Below, piece by piece: positions 16,618 through 23,715 of a DNA stretch of 46,341 nt (position 1 is the first letter of the stretch; the number at the start of each line of letters is the position of its first letter). A model generated the notes under the pieces. That model saw only the letters and a list, made by a program, of their open reading frames with translations. It was not told the DNA's origin and made no database searches. Origin of the DNA: Aphanothece sp. CMT-3BRIN-NPC111 (lineage in GTDB: Bacteria; Cyanobacteriota; Cyanobacteriia; Cyanobacteriales; JAHHGU01); contig JAHHGU010000043.1 in NCBI GenBank assembly GCA_019359765.1, positions 1 through 46,341 of the forward strand. The letters run 5' to 3'. The translations under genes were made by a program, and so were the position numbers.

Positions 16618-17205
16618 TTACTGAGCCATCCGTACTTGTTCATTTGACCAGGCGGGAGCAGGAGCAGCTGGACGGGAAACGTGCACTTGCGACTGGGAAA
16701 CTTCGTGAATGACGCCTGACTGAGTGCTAACTTGAACGCAGCTGGGCGTAAACAGGAAGATACTTTCGCCAATTCGCTCTTGATGACCATCAATGGCATA
16801 AGTGCCCCCAGCAACAAAGTCCACAGCTCGTTGCGCCTGGTCTGGGTCCATAATCGTCAGGTTTAAAACCACAGACTTGCGCTCCCGCAGTGCTTGAATC
16901 GCCTGCGGCATTTCTTCAAACGAACGTGGCTCCATCACCACCACTTCCGCAATGCTGTTGCTAGCTCCTGGCATACCAATCACATTATTCATCCTTGTCC
17001 CTGTTACTGAGTCTGATGTGATCACTGTCCGTTCACGAATACGGCCGCGGTTATGACGTTCTTCTTCCGGCGTTGGTTGAGGAGCCTCTTCTTGGTATCT
17101 GTTTGGGTAAGGTTCTCTCTCATCTACTTCTTCGTAATCATACTCGTATTCAACTGGTTCATTAAGACCAACGAAATCTCGTAGCTTGGAAAATATATTG
17201 TTCAT
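16618..17205 (-). CDS. sepF: Cell division protein SepF
   Basis: The 195-residue protein has an N-terminal amphipathic helix (MNNIFSKLRDFVGL) that should bind membrane, an acidic Tyr/Glu-rich linker of about 80 residues, and the SepF core from about residue 85: VVMEPRSFEEMPQAIQALRERKSVVLNLTIMD, then RAVDFVAGGTYAIDGHQERIGESIFLFTPS. SepF bundles FtsZ and tethers it to the membrane (cyanobacterial Cdv2). A short hydrophilic tail of about 30 residues follows. It lies 144 bp after pipY, a larger gap than others in the cluster, so a promoter there is plausible. Confidence 0.93.
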   Translation of the reverse strand: MNNIFSKLRDFVGLNEPVEYEYDYEEVDEREPYPNRYQEEAPQPTPEEERHNRGRIRERTVITSDSVTGTRMNNVIGMPGASNSIAEVVVMEPRSFEEMPQAIQALRERKSVVLNLTIMDPDQAQRAVDFVAGGTYAIDGHQERIGESIFLFTPSCVQVSTQSGVIHEVSQSQVHVSRPAAPAPAWSNEQVRMAQ

Positions 17206-17349
17206 AGTGTAAGCTCCTCAATCGCTTAGGTTGACCCTGACTACCAATTATCTAGTGGTATTGGCAATATCTTATCTCATGCCCATACTCGCTCCAGACT
17301 CTGCCGAATGCAAATCGCTCTTCATCCCCTACCAGGGTTGAATTGGTAG

Positions 17350-18018
17350 TTATAACATCCGTTCTCCAAAAATAATGCGCCCTAGGCGAATTATTGTGGC
17401 ACCAGATTGAACTGCCAGCTGATAATCTGCTGACATTCCCATCGACAGATGTTGCATTTGAATATTTAACCAGTTTTGCTGCTTAATTTTATCAGCCAAT
17501 TCACGGGTACGCTGAAATACTGCCAGGATCTCTGAGGAGTCGAGATTTATTGGCGGAATTGTCATCAATCCTTGAATTTGTAAATTTTTGCACTGGTCGA
17601 GAGTCGGTAAATCAGCAAGAAGTTCGGGGACAGTCCAACCGTATTTGTTAGGGTCTGGTAACAATTTCACCTGGAGGCAGACTTGCGGCTGACGGCACAA
17701 CTGACCAGCTAAGTCATCAAGTCGCTGCGCCAGCTTTAAGCTATCTAACGAGTGAATCCACTGAAATTGTTCTATGGCTTTGCGGGCTTTATTGTTTTGG
17801 AGATGCCCAATCAGATGCCAGGTGATGTCTGGTAAATCTTGTAGTTGGGTTTGTTTGAGTTCCGCTTCTTGAATACGACTCTCGCCAAAATCCCGTACCC
17901 CAGCAGCATAAGCCTCTCGCATAGCCTCCACAGGTACTTGCTTAGTTACGGCAATCAGCCGCACAGATTCCGGCAGATGTTGACGAATCTCGGTAATGCG
18001 TTGTGCAAGTGCGCTCAT
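17350..18018 (-). CDS. pipY: PipY, PLP-binding protein (YggS/PLPHP family)
   Basis: The 222-residue protein is a single-domain PLP barrel. LIAVTKQVPVEAMREAY places the PLP lysine at Lys26. WHLIGHLQNNKARKAI, IHSLDSLKLAQRLD and LSMGMSADYQLAVQSGATIIRLGRIIFG are family motifs. The family maintains vitamin B6 and amino-acid homeostasis and has no catalytic activity assigned. Its ATG overlaps the pipX stop by one base (TAATG), so the two are translationally coupled, as in Synechococcus elongatus where PipX and PipY are functionally linked. Confidence 0.95.
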   Translation of the reverse strand: MSALAQRITEIRQHLPESVRLIAVTKQVPVEAMREAYAAGVRDFGESRIQEAELKQTQLQDLPDITWHLIGHLQNNKARKAIEQFQWIHSLDSLKLAQRLDDLAGQLCRQPQVCLQVKLLPDPNKYGWTVPELLADLPTLDQCKNLQIQGLMTIPPINLDSSEILAVFQRTRELADKIKQQNWLNIQMQHLSMGMSADYQLAVQSGATIIRLGRIIFGERML

Positions 18019-18287
18019 TATTGGAAGGTTTGCTGATGAATTGCATGAAGCAGCTTGTGCTCCTGAGTTTGACCTGTGCGACGCAGCAGGCGGAGGCGGT
18101 TTTCCACTAAGAGGCGAGCATCAGAACGAGTGATTGGTTCAAAGGTGAAGCCATTGGCAGCAGCTGTCACTAAAAAAAATATCCGCTGGGCATAGAGGGT
18201 GGTAAATAATTCTTGGCTATCTTCCAGCAAACAGATTCTGTAAAGCAAGCCAAAGGTTGGGTGGTTAAGATAGGTTTCGCTGCTCAT
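18018..18287 (-). CDS. pipX: PipX, PII- and NtcA-interacting coactivator
   Basis: From the ATG at 18285-18287 the product is 89 residues, the usual PipX length. The sequence TYLNHPTFGLLYRICLLE and TTLYAQRIFFLVTA fits the Tudor-like (KOW-type) N-terminal domain that binds NtcA or PII. The C-terminal residues RSDARLLVENRLRLLRRTG form the two helices. PipX activates NtcA when 2-oxoglutarate is high and is sequestered by PII when ADP is high, linking nitrogen and carbon status. A TTG one codon upstream could also serve but ATG is preferred. No clear NtcA box (GTA-N8-TAC) was found in the 108 bp upstream. Confidence 0.95.
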   Translation of the reverse strand: MSSETYLNHPTFGLLYRICLLEDSQELFTTLYAQRIFFLVTAAANGFTFEPITRSDARLLVENRLRLLRRTGQTQEHKLLHAIHQQTFQ

Positions 18288-18290
18288 CAA

Positions 18291-18395
18291 AATCCAAGCG
18301 ATTGAGGCTCATTCCTCTTGGGGGTTTGAAGGAGGCACATCCTCCTCTTTGAATTGTTAAAGAATAACTGGAAAGTGGTTCAAAGTTTGAGTTTA
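18291..18395 (-). other. Spacer between trpE/pabB-like gene and pipX
   Basis: This 105-bp stretch holds a short hairpin (AGGAGG and CCTCCT around ATGTG, near 18328-18345) that could attenuate read-through into pipX. There is no T-run, so it is not a standard terminator. Confidence 0.35.
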
Positions 18396-19901
18396 TCAGC
18401 TTTCAGCAAGCTTCAGCGCTGCCAGTTGAGCTTGAGCTTTGTGGAGAGACTCGTACCGTTCTTTCTCGGGATCGCTGTCTGCAACAATTCCCGCTCCGAC
18501 TTGCCCCCAAACAATATTAAGTCCTGAGTTATTTGATTGGGGATTTGTTTCCGATTCCCTACGCCTTGGCAAGAATAGATCGATGTGGTCAGTGTTGAGT
18601 TTATTCTCTCTGCTAAACAGGAGGGTGCGGATCAATATGTTTAAGTCTAGGTTGCCGCGCCAATCTAAGTAGCCGCAGGAGCCATAGAACAAATTGCGGC
18701 GCACGGGTTCAAGTTCTTCAATAATTTCCATACAGCGGACTTTAGGGCAGCCAGTAATCGTGCCCCCAGGGAAAAGGGCGCGAATCAAGTCAACGGCATC
18801 ATAATCTGGGCGCAAGGTACCAGTGACATTGCTAACGAGGTGCATGACGTGGCTGTATCGCTCAATTGTCAGAAGTTCATTAACTTCTACCGATCCCCAT
18901 TTACACACCCGTCCCAAGTCATTGCGTTCTAAATCTACGAGCATGATGTGTTCTGCCCTTTCTTTGACATTGGCAATCAGATCTTGCTCTAATTGCCGGT
19001 CTTGTTCTGGAGTAGCACCACGCGATCGCGTTCCGGCAATAGGTCGTGTCTGCGCCTCTAACCCCTGCAACTGCACCAGCCGTTCTGGAGAACAACTAAT
19101 CACGGCACCCCACTGTGTCTGCCAATAGCTGCTCATGGGGGAGGGATTAATCTGCTGCAAGGCTTGATAAATCGCCCAGCTGTCCGCTGTTGTGCGAGTT
19201 TCAAATCGGAGTGAAATATTTGTCTGAAAGATATCCCCAGCCTGGATATACTTCTGGGCTTGCCGCACAGCGTCTTCGTAATCAGCTTGGGGCGAAAAGA
19301 AGAGGGGCAGATTTAAATTCTCTCCTGCTCCTTTGCTCCTCTGCTCCTTTGCTCTCCTGCTCCCCTGCTCCAGGTGGCTCTGCAAGTAATCGAGTTCCCT
19401 TTCACTGGTGGAGGCTAACCAAATAATTTGTTCCCAGTGATCGAGGACGGCAAAAGATGCGGGCTCGTACCAAAAAGCTACAGGAAATGGCAAGGGATCA
19501 GATTTGAGGCTGGGCAGCTGCTCGATCTCCCAGGCGAGGTCGTAGCCCAGCCAGCCTAGCCAGCCGCCAGTGAAGGGTAGAGAGTTTTGAGTTTTGAGTT
19601 TTGAGTTTTGAGTTAAGAAATTTTGATCTGCTTGGCTTATCTGCGAGCGTTGGAGCAAACGGCGTAGGAAGGGTAGAATTTGCCCCACAGGTGGCGTCCA
19701 CATCTGAGGGCGTCCTTCTGCAATTCGGGGAACACCTGCACAGATTGAGTATCTTGCCAGCTGGGGGGTAGGTGTCGGGTAGGGACTTTCTAGCAAGGTG
19801 GCGATTCTCCCTGCGTTCCGAAACAAGGCGTCGAACACCTCGGAGCCAGTTCGATGTTCTAAGGGAAGCGATTGCCAATACCAGGGCAGGAGGTGTTTCA
19901 T
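18396..19901 (-). CDS. Anthranilate/aminodeoxychorismate synthase component I (TrpE/PabB family), with insertions
   Basis: The 501-residue chorismate-binding enzyme carries SPERLVQL (271-278), RPIAGTRSRG (286-295), ERAEHIMLVDLERNDLGRVC (314-333), FPGGTITGCPKVRCMEIIEELE (from 377) and QVGAGIVADSDPEKE (467-481). Which product it makes is uncertain: GDIFQTNIS (222-230) looks PabB-like, but PIAGT lacks the Lys of E. coli PabB (PIKGT) and resembles TrpE. Three loops look inserted: residues 96-107 (LTQNSKLKTQNS, from heptamer DNA), 179-195 (basic and Gly-rich, from CTCCTTTG-type DNA) and about 430-460. No glutaminase partner is adjacent. The start is ATG 19899-19901, and a tnpB remnant lies about 50 bp upstream. 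Confidence 0.9.
   Translation of the reverse strand: MKHLLPWYWQSLPLEHRTGSEVFDALFRNAGRIATLLESPYPTPTPQLARYSICAGVPRIAEGRPQMWTPPVGQILPFLRRLLQRSQISQADQNFLTQNSKLKTQNSLPFTGGWLGWLGYDLAWEIEQLPSLKSDPLPFPVAFWYEPASFAVLDHWEQIIWLASTSERELDYLQSHLEQGSRRAKEQRSKGAGENLNLPLFFSPQADYEDAVRQAQKYIQAGDIFQTNISLRFETRTTADSWAIYQALQQINPSPMSSYWQTQWGAVISCSPERLVQLQGLEAQTRPIAGTRSRGATPEQDRQLEQDLIANVKERAEHIMLVDLERNDLGRVCKWGSVEVNELLTIERYSHVMHLVSNVTGTLRPDYDAVDLIRALFPGGTITGCPKVRCMEIIEELEPVRRNLFYGSCGYLDWRGNLDLNILIRTLLFSRENKLNTDHIDLFLPRRRESETNPQSNNSGLNIVWGQVGAGIVADSDPEKERYESLHKAQAQLAALKLAES
19582..19615. repeat. Heptamer repeat inside the trpE/pabB-like reading frame
   Basis: Four to five units of TTTTGAG/GTTTTGA lie in frame within the gene and encode LTQNSKLKTQNS on the minus strand. 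The same heptamer is intergenic at 21458-21500, 41705-41769 and 42793-42862. Confidence 0.9.
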
Positions 19902-19951
19902 CTAAACCCCCAGGAGACCCCCGCCATAACGGTACTTTGTTTGGCGGTGGA

Positions 19952-20449
19952 GCGAGTAACAACCGACATAAGGCGCGGCTGCAAGTGGCTAGGGTTCACG
20001 CGCAGATAACCGATGCCCGTAAAGATTTTTTGCATAAGCTGACGACTCAACTGGTTCGTGAAAACCAAACAATCGTAGTTGAGGATTTGGCTATCAAAAA
20101 TATGGTGAAAAACCATAAACTCGCTTTCGCGATTAGCGATGCTAGTTGGGGTGAGTTGATTCTCCAACTTGTTTACAAATGCGAGTGGTATGGGCGAGAA
20201 CTGATTAAAGTTGACCGATGGTTTCCTAGCTCTAAAAGATGTGGAAACTGTGGGCATATCGTAGATAACCTGCCATTGAATATCAGAGAGTGGAAATGTC
20301 CTAGTTGTGGGGTAAACCATGACCGCGATATCAATGCTAGTAAGAATATTTTGGCTGCGGGACTCGCAGTGTCAGTCTGTGGAGCAACCGTAAGAGCCGA
20401 AGAGAGCAAATCTCGGAAGCCAGGTGCTTTGAAGCAGAAACCTAAATAG
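19952..20449 (+). pseudogene. tnpB remnant (IS200/IS605-type), 5' truncated
   Basis: From about NNRHKARLQVARVHAQ onward the frame encodes the C-terminal half of TnpB. The RuvC-II glutamate (IVVEDLAIKNM), the zinc-finger pairs CGNCG and CPSCG, and the RuvC-III aspartate (DRDINASKNIL) are present. The N-terminal half with the RuvC-I aspartate is absent, so it cannot be an active nuclease. The frame runs upstream into sequence antisense to the trpE/pabB-like gene, which is not TnpB-like. An insertion-sequence right-end hairpin follows the stop. The remnant sits in the upstream region of that gene. Confidence 0.88.
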
Positions 20450-20463
20450 CGATGTTTAGGAAT

Positions 20464-20497
20464 CCCCCACTATATCGGTACTCCGATTAGTGGTGGG
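20464..20497 (+). other. IS605-type right-end hairpin of the tnpB remnant
   Basis: CCACTA and TAGTGG pair with additional outer G/C pairs around CGG-TACT-CCG, ending GGGAGGATGTCA. The same layout and near-identical end (GGGAGTTGTCA) follow the full tnpB at 33431-33470, supporting a shared element type. Confidence 0.7.
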
Positions 20498-20561
20498 AGG
20501 ATGTCAAAGCGACCATTGGCAGCAAATTAACAGGGTGAATCCAAAATCTCCAATCTCAAAT

Positions 20562-21455
20562 CTACAGCCCCTCACCTCCCACAATCAGCCGCGCACCCCA
20601 CAACACAACTAAAATTGCCAGCACCGCCCAGTCGCCTTTCTTGAGCCGCAGCTGATGCCACTGCACCCGATGCGTATTCGGGGTAGTGAAACCGCGTACC
20701 TTCATCGCACTGGCGATTTGATCTGCTCGTAATAAAAGATTTTCTAGCAGCCGCTCAATCACCATCAACCAAACTTGAAGGCTTTTGCGGATGCCCAGCT
20801 TTTTCCAGTTAATCGCTCGTGTATTAACAGAACGGACGAGATTCTGGACTTCTTCCAAGACTAGAGGAATGAAGCGCAAAGACAAAGTCAACGTCAGCGC
20901 AATTTCTGTAACCGGCCAGTTGAAGCGCCGCAGGGGTCGCATCAAGCTCTCAATACCGGCGGTAATTTCCTCTGGGGCAGTTGTAAGCAAATAGAGGTTG
21001 GTGCTGTAAATTAAGGTAAACAGCAAGGTGCTGACGTTAACCCCTAGATCCAATGACTTACGAGTAATTGTGAGGTTCAGGAATCCTTGCTGTAACTTAA
21101 ACAATATGTAGTGGTAGGAACCGGGCTGAGGCAAGGTAAGCCCATCGGCTGCTAGTCGCGGCTGGTGATTAGCATTTAGTCCATCGGGGGCGAACACCGA
21201 AATAATTAAGACAAGAACACTCAGCAGCAGCAGCCAACCCATTTGCTGCCGCCACACCCGTAAGGGAATGGCAGCTGTCAAAGTAATTAAAATCAGCAGT
21301 CCCACCAGGGCGATCCGATAGTAAGAATTTGCCAAAATAGGAGCAAACAGAAAGCTCATTAACCAAGCTAATTTGACCCTGGAATCAAGGTGATGTAGCC
21401 AGGTAATGGGTTGTTCGAGATACAGCCCCAGAGGTAGCGATCGCAGCAGATCCAT
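20562..21455 (-). CDS. EcfT/CbiQ-family energy-coupling transmembrane protein
   Basis: The 297-residue protein has about five or six membrane segments. The N-terminus HHLDSRVKLAWLMSFLFAP is the EcfT opening. The cytoplasmic coupling helices carry Ala-Arg-Gly-like motifs (SVNTRAINWKKLG and ADQIASAMKVRGF), the region that docks on the EcfA ATPases. EcfT proteins power uptake of vitamins or metals with separate S-components. No ATPase or S-component is adjacent, so the substrate is unknown. The gene follows der, an order I recall in other cyanobacteria. Heptamer repeats fill the gap to der. Confidence 0.85.
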   Translation of the reverse strand: MDLLRSLPLGLYLEQPITWLHHLDSRVKLAWLMSFLFAPILANSYYRIALVGLLILITLTAAIPLRVWRQQMGWLLLLSVLVLIISVFAPDGLNANHQPRLAADGLTLPQPGSYHYILFKLQQGFLNLTITRKSLDLGVNVSTLLFTLIYSTNLYLLTTAPEEITAGIESLMRPLRRFNWPVTEIALTLTLSLRFIPLVLEEVQNLVRSVNTRAINWKKLGIRKSLQVWLMVIERLLENLLLRADQIASAMKVRGFTTPNTHRVQWHQLRLKKGDWAVLAILVVLWGARLIVGGEGL

Positions 21456-21457
21456 TT

Positions 21458-21558
21458 TTAAGTTTTGAGTTTTGAGTTTTGAGTTTTAAGTTTTAAGTTT
21501 TCAGGTGAGAATAGTTAATCCCTAACTCATAATTCATAACTCATAACTCATAACTTAA
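21458..21558. repeat. Two heptamer repeat blocks between ecfT-like gene and der
   Basis: AGTTTTG/AAGTTTT units at 21458-21500 and AACTCAT/AATTCAT units at 21523-21558. The second runs up to the der stop. They are roughly complementary and could form a hairpin. Confidence 0.8.
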
Positions 21559-22926
21559 CTAGACGCGGGTGGCTCTATTGGCACGACTCGAGTTGTCCTC
21601 CACTTCACGGGCTTTTTTGCCGCGCAAGAGAAATCGCACTGGCGTTCCCGTGAAACCCAGATGTTCTCGGAATTGCCGTTCGATATAGCGGCGGTAGTTT
21701 TCGTTGAAGCGTTTGGGGTCATTGACAAACAAGGCAATCGTGGGAGGCTGGCTTCTGACTTGGGTGCCATAGTAGATTTTGCCCTGCCGTCCCTGCCGAG
21801 AAGTTGGGGGAGAGTGCCAGCTGACTGCGTCTTGTAGCACTTCATTAATCACCGCAGTAGTGACACGGCGTTTGTGTTGCTCATCTGCGATGTCTACCAC
21901 GTCCAGAATCTTTTCCACCCGCTGACCTGTGATGGCACTGACAAAAATGGCTTGTGCCCAATCAACAAAATGCAGCCGATCTTTCAACTCTGCTTCTTGC
22001 TCGTATATCGTGTAGGAGTCTTTTTCAACAGCGTCCCATTTGTTGACGACAATTACACAAGCTCGACCTTCTTCTGCAATCCGCCCAGCGAGTTTTTGGT
22101 CTTGTTCCGTAACGCCATCAACTGCGTCGATTACAAGCATCACCACGTCGGAACGGCGAATAGCTTTGAAAGCACGATTAATCCCAAAAAATTCTGGGCC
22201 GTAATCAACATTTTTCTTTTTACGAATGCCCGCTGTATCGATCAGGCGATAGGTTTTGCCTTGTCGTTCCACGACCATATCAATGGCGTCGCGGGTGGTG
22301 CCAGAAATAGGGCTAACGATGGAGCGGGTTTCGCCGGTAAGGGCGTTTAACAGGCTGGACTTACCAACGTTGGGACGTCCTACAATTGCCACTTTTATCT
22401 CTGGGGTTTCTGGAATTTCAGCAACTAGCGGCAGGTAGGTACTCAGCTGGTCGAGTAACTCACCAGTGCCGTTGCCATGAATGCCAGATACTGGGAAGGG
22501 TTCACCTAATCCCAATCCCCAAAACTCGTTTGCTTGAATAAGACCTTGCTGGGGAGATTCACATTTGTTGACGGCTAGCAGTACGGGCACGGGGTGAGTA
22601 CGCAGCCATTGGGCGATCGCTTCATCCCCAGCCGTTAGTCCTGTCTGTCCATCGACTACAAAGATTGCCGCACTGGCTTCTGCCAGGGCTGCCATCGCTT
22701 GTTCGCGAATTAAAGGTAAAAACTCTGTCTCATCATCAAACACCAAGCCACCTGTGTCTACTACCACGAACTCCCGGTCTTGCCAGAAGGCGGGGCGATA
22801 AGTGCGATCGCGCGTGGCTCCTGGTTGATCGTGGACAATGGCATTGTTGTCTCCGGCGAGGCGATTGACGAGGGTAGATTTGCCCACGTTAGGGCGTCCG
22901 AGAATAGCCACAATGGGCAAAGTCAT
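21559..22926 (-). CDS. der: Ribosome-assembly GTPase Der (EngA)
   Basis: The 455-residue protein has two tandem GTPase domains. Domain 1 carries GRPNVGKSTLVNRL (residues 9-22), DTGG and NKCE; domain 2 carries GRPNVGKSSLLNAL (from about 183), DTAG and NKWD. A KH-like C-terminal domain follows (about 350-440) with NDPKRFNENYRRYIERQF. Der is needed for 50S subunit maturation. The C-terminal RGKKAREVEDNSSRANRATRV tail is basic, as in the family. Translation starts at the ATG at 22924-22926. It is the first gene of the minus-strand run leading to proC. Confidence 0.96.
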   Translation of the reverse strand: MTLPIVAILGRPNVGKSTLVNRLAGDNNAIVHDQPGATRDRTYRPAFWQDREFVVVDTGGLVFDDETEFLPLIREQAMAALAEASAAIFVVDGQTGLTAGDEAIAQWLRTHPVPVLLAVNKCESPQQGLIQANEFWGLGLGEPFPVSGIHGNGTGELLDQLSTYLPLVAEIPETPEIKVAIVGRPNVGKSSLLNALTGETRSIVSPISGTTRDAIDMVVERQGKTYRLIDTAGIRKKKNVDYGPEFFGINRAFKAIRRSDVVMLVIDAVDGVTEQDQKLAGRIAEEGRACVIVVNKWDAVEKDSYTIYEQEAELKDRLHFVDWAQAIFVSAITGQRVEKILDVVDIADEQHKRRVTTAVINEVLQDAVSWHSPPTSRQGRQGKIYYGTQVRSQPPTIALFVNDPKRFNENYRRYIERQFREHLGFTGTPVRFLLRGKKAREVEDNSSRANRATRV

Positions 22927-23133
22927 AATCGCGTTCCTTGAATTGAGGTGGTGACGAAAGCACCAAACTTCTATTTTAGACTCATCCCCACGGATGAAAC
23001 CTCCTTGGTGAGAGTGTTAGTTGTTAGAATGCTATCTTCGTTACTTCCAGCTTGCTGCTTTGATCGTCCGTCATAATGCATCCTCAGTCTAAGCAAAGCT
23101 TTTCTTTCAAGGCTTACCCAGTTAAAACGCTAT

Positions 23134-23162
23134 AAGTAGGTGGGCAGAAATAAACATAACTG
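23134..23162 (+). repeat. Dispersed repeat AAGTAGGTGGGCAGAA, copy 2
   Basis: Exact 16-base match to 5793-5808, followed by AATAAACATAAC, which resembles the AAATAAACGTAAC core of the 293/11471 repeats. The families may be related. Confidence 0.5.
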
Positions 23163-23174
23163 TGGGGGCGATTA

Positions 23175-23203
23175 GTAGGGTCACGGTACTACCGTGGCCC
23201 TAC
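23175..23203. repeat. 29-bp palindrome in the recQ upstream spacer
   Basis: GTAGGGTCACGGTA mirrors TACCGTGGCCCTAC around a central base with one T/G mismatch. It starts and ends GTAG/CTAC like the GTAGAGACG family but differs inside, so it may be a related variant. Confidence 0.6.
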
Positions 23204-23715
23204 ACTTATACTAATAATCCAAACATATAATCCAAACATACGTTTAATTACACACACCCACATTCTTAAATTCCCAAACGTGTAACTATGGGTTTTGTTG
23301 CCTTTGCCTAGCAAAATGATTAATAGTGTTTTTCTAATCCTCTTTCTAGAGGAATAAATTTCCCGTGTATAAGCAGCTATTCGCGGAAGCACTATTGCTG
23401 GTACGTTAGCGGAAAAATAGAGTGGCAATCCTCAGATAACTTACAGCTATAATTTATGCCTTTTCATCCACCAGAATTAAAATTCAGCGAATGACAAAAG
23501 AAACAAATAGTCTCAAGCCCTAAACTTTCGTTTCATGGGGATAATCCCAAATACAAAATTAAAAATATATTGTTATTAAAGCAAGCAAAGATACATTTAT
23601 CTTCCCAGCCTTTGCTAATAATTGTTTGGAACCCTCCGGCGAACAATTCTCTCTAATTCCTTCGTGTTCTTTGCGTCTCTGTGGTTCAAATACTCTTTTC
23701 TTGCTTCTGATAATC

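Larger units (their letters stand above)
22927..23715. other. Spacer upstream of recQ, no clear gene
   Basis: 789 bp. It contains a TTAGTTG heptamer pair near 23018, the AAGTAGGTGGGCAGAA repeat (23134), a 29-bp palindrome (23175-23203) and a CTTCGTGTTCTTTGCGTCTCTGTGG-type repeat near 23660-23690. A 79-codon minus-strand frame at 23189-23428 does not look like protein. Confidence 0.55.

Noticed and set aside
18288..18395. NtcA-binding site upstream of pipX
   Set aside because: No GTA-N8-TAC match was seen in the spacer.
23189..23428. 79-codon minus-strand frame in the recQ upstream spacer
   Set aside because: Composition is not protein-like, there is no ribosome site, and it overlaps a palindrome and other repeats.
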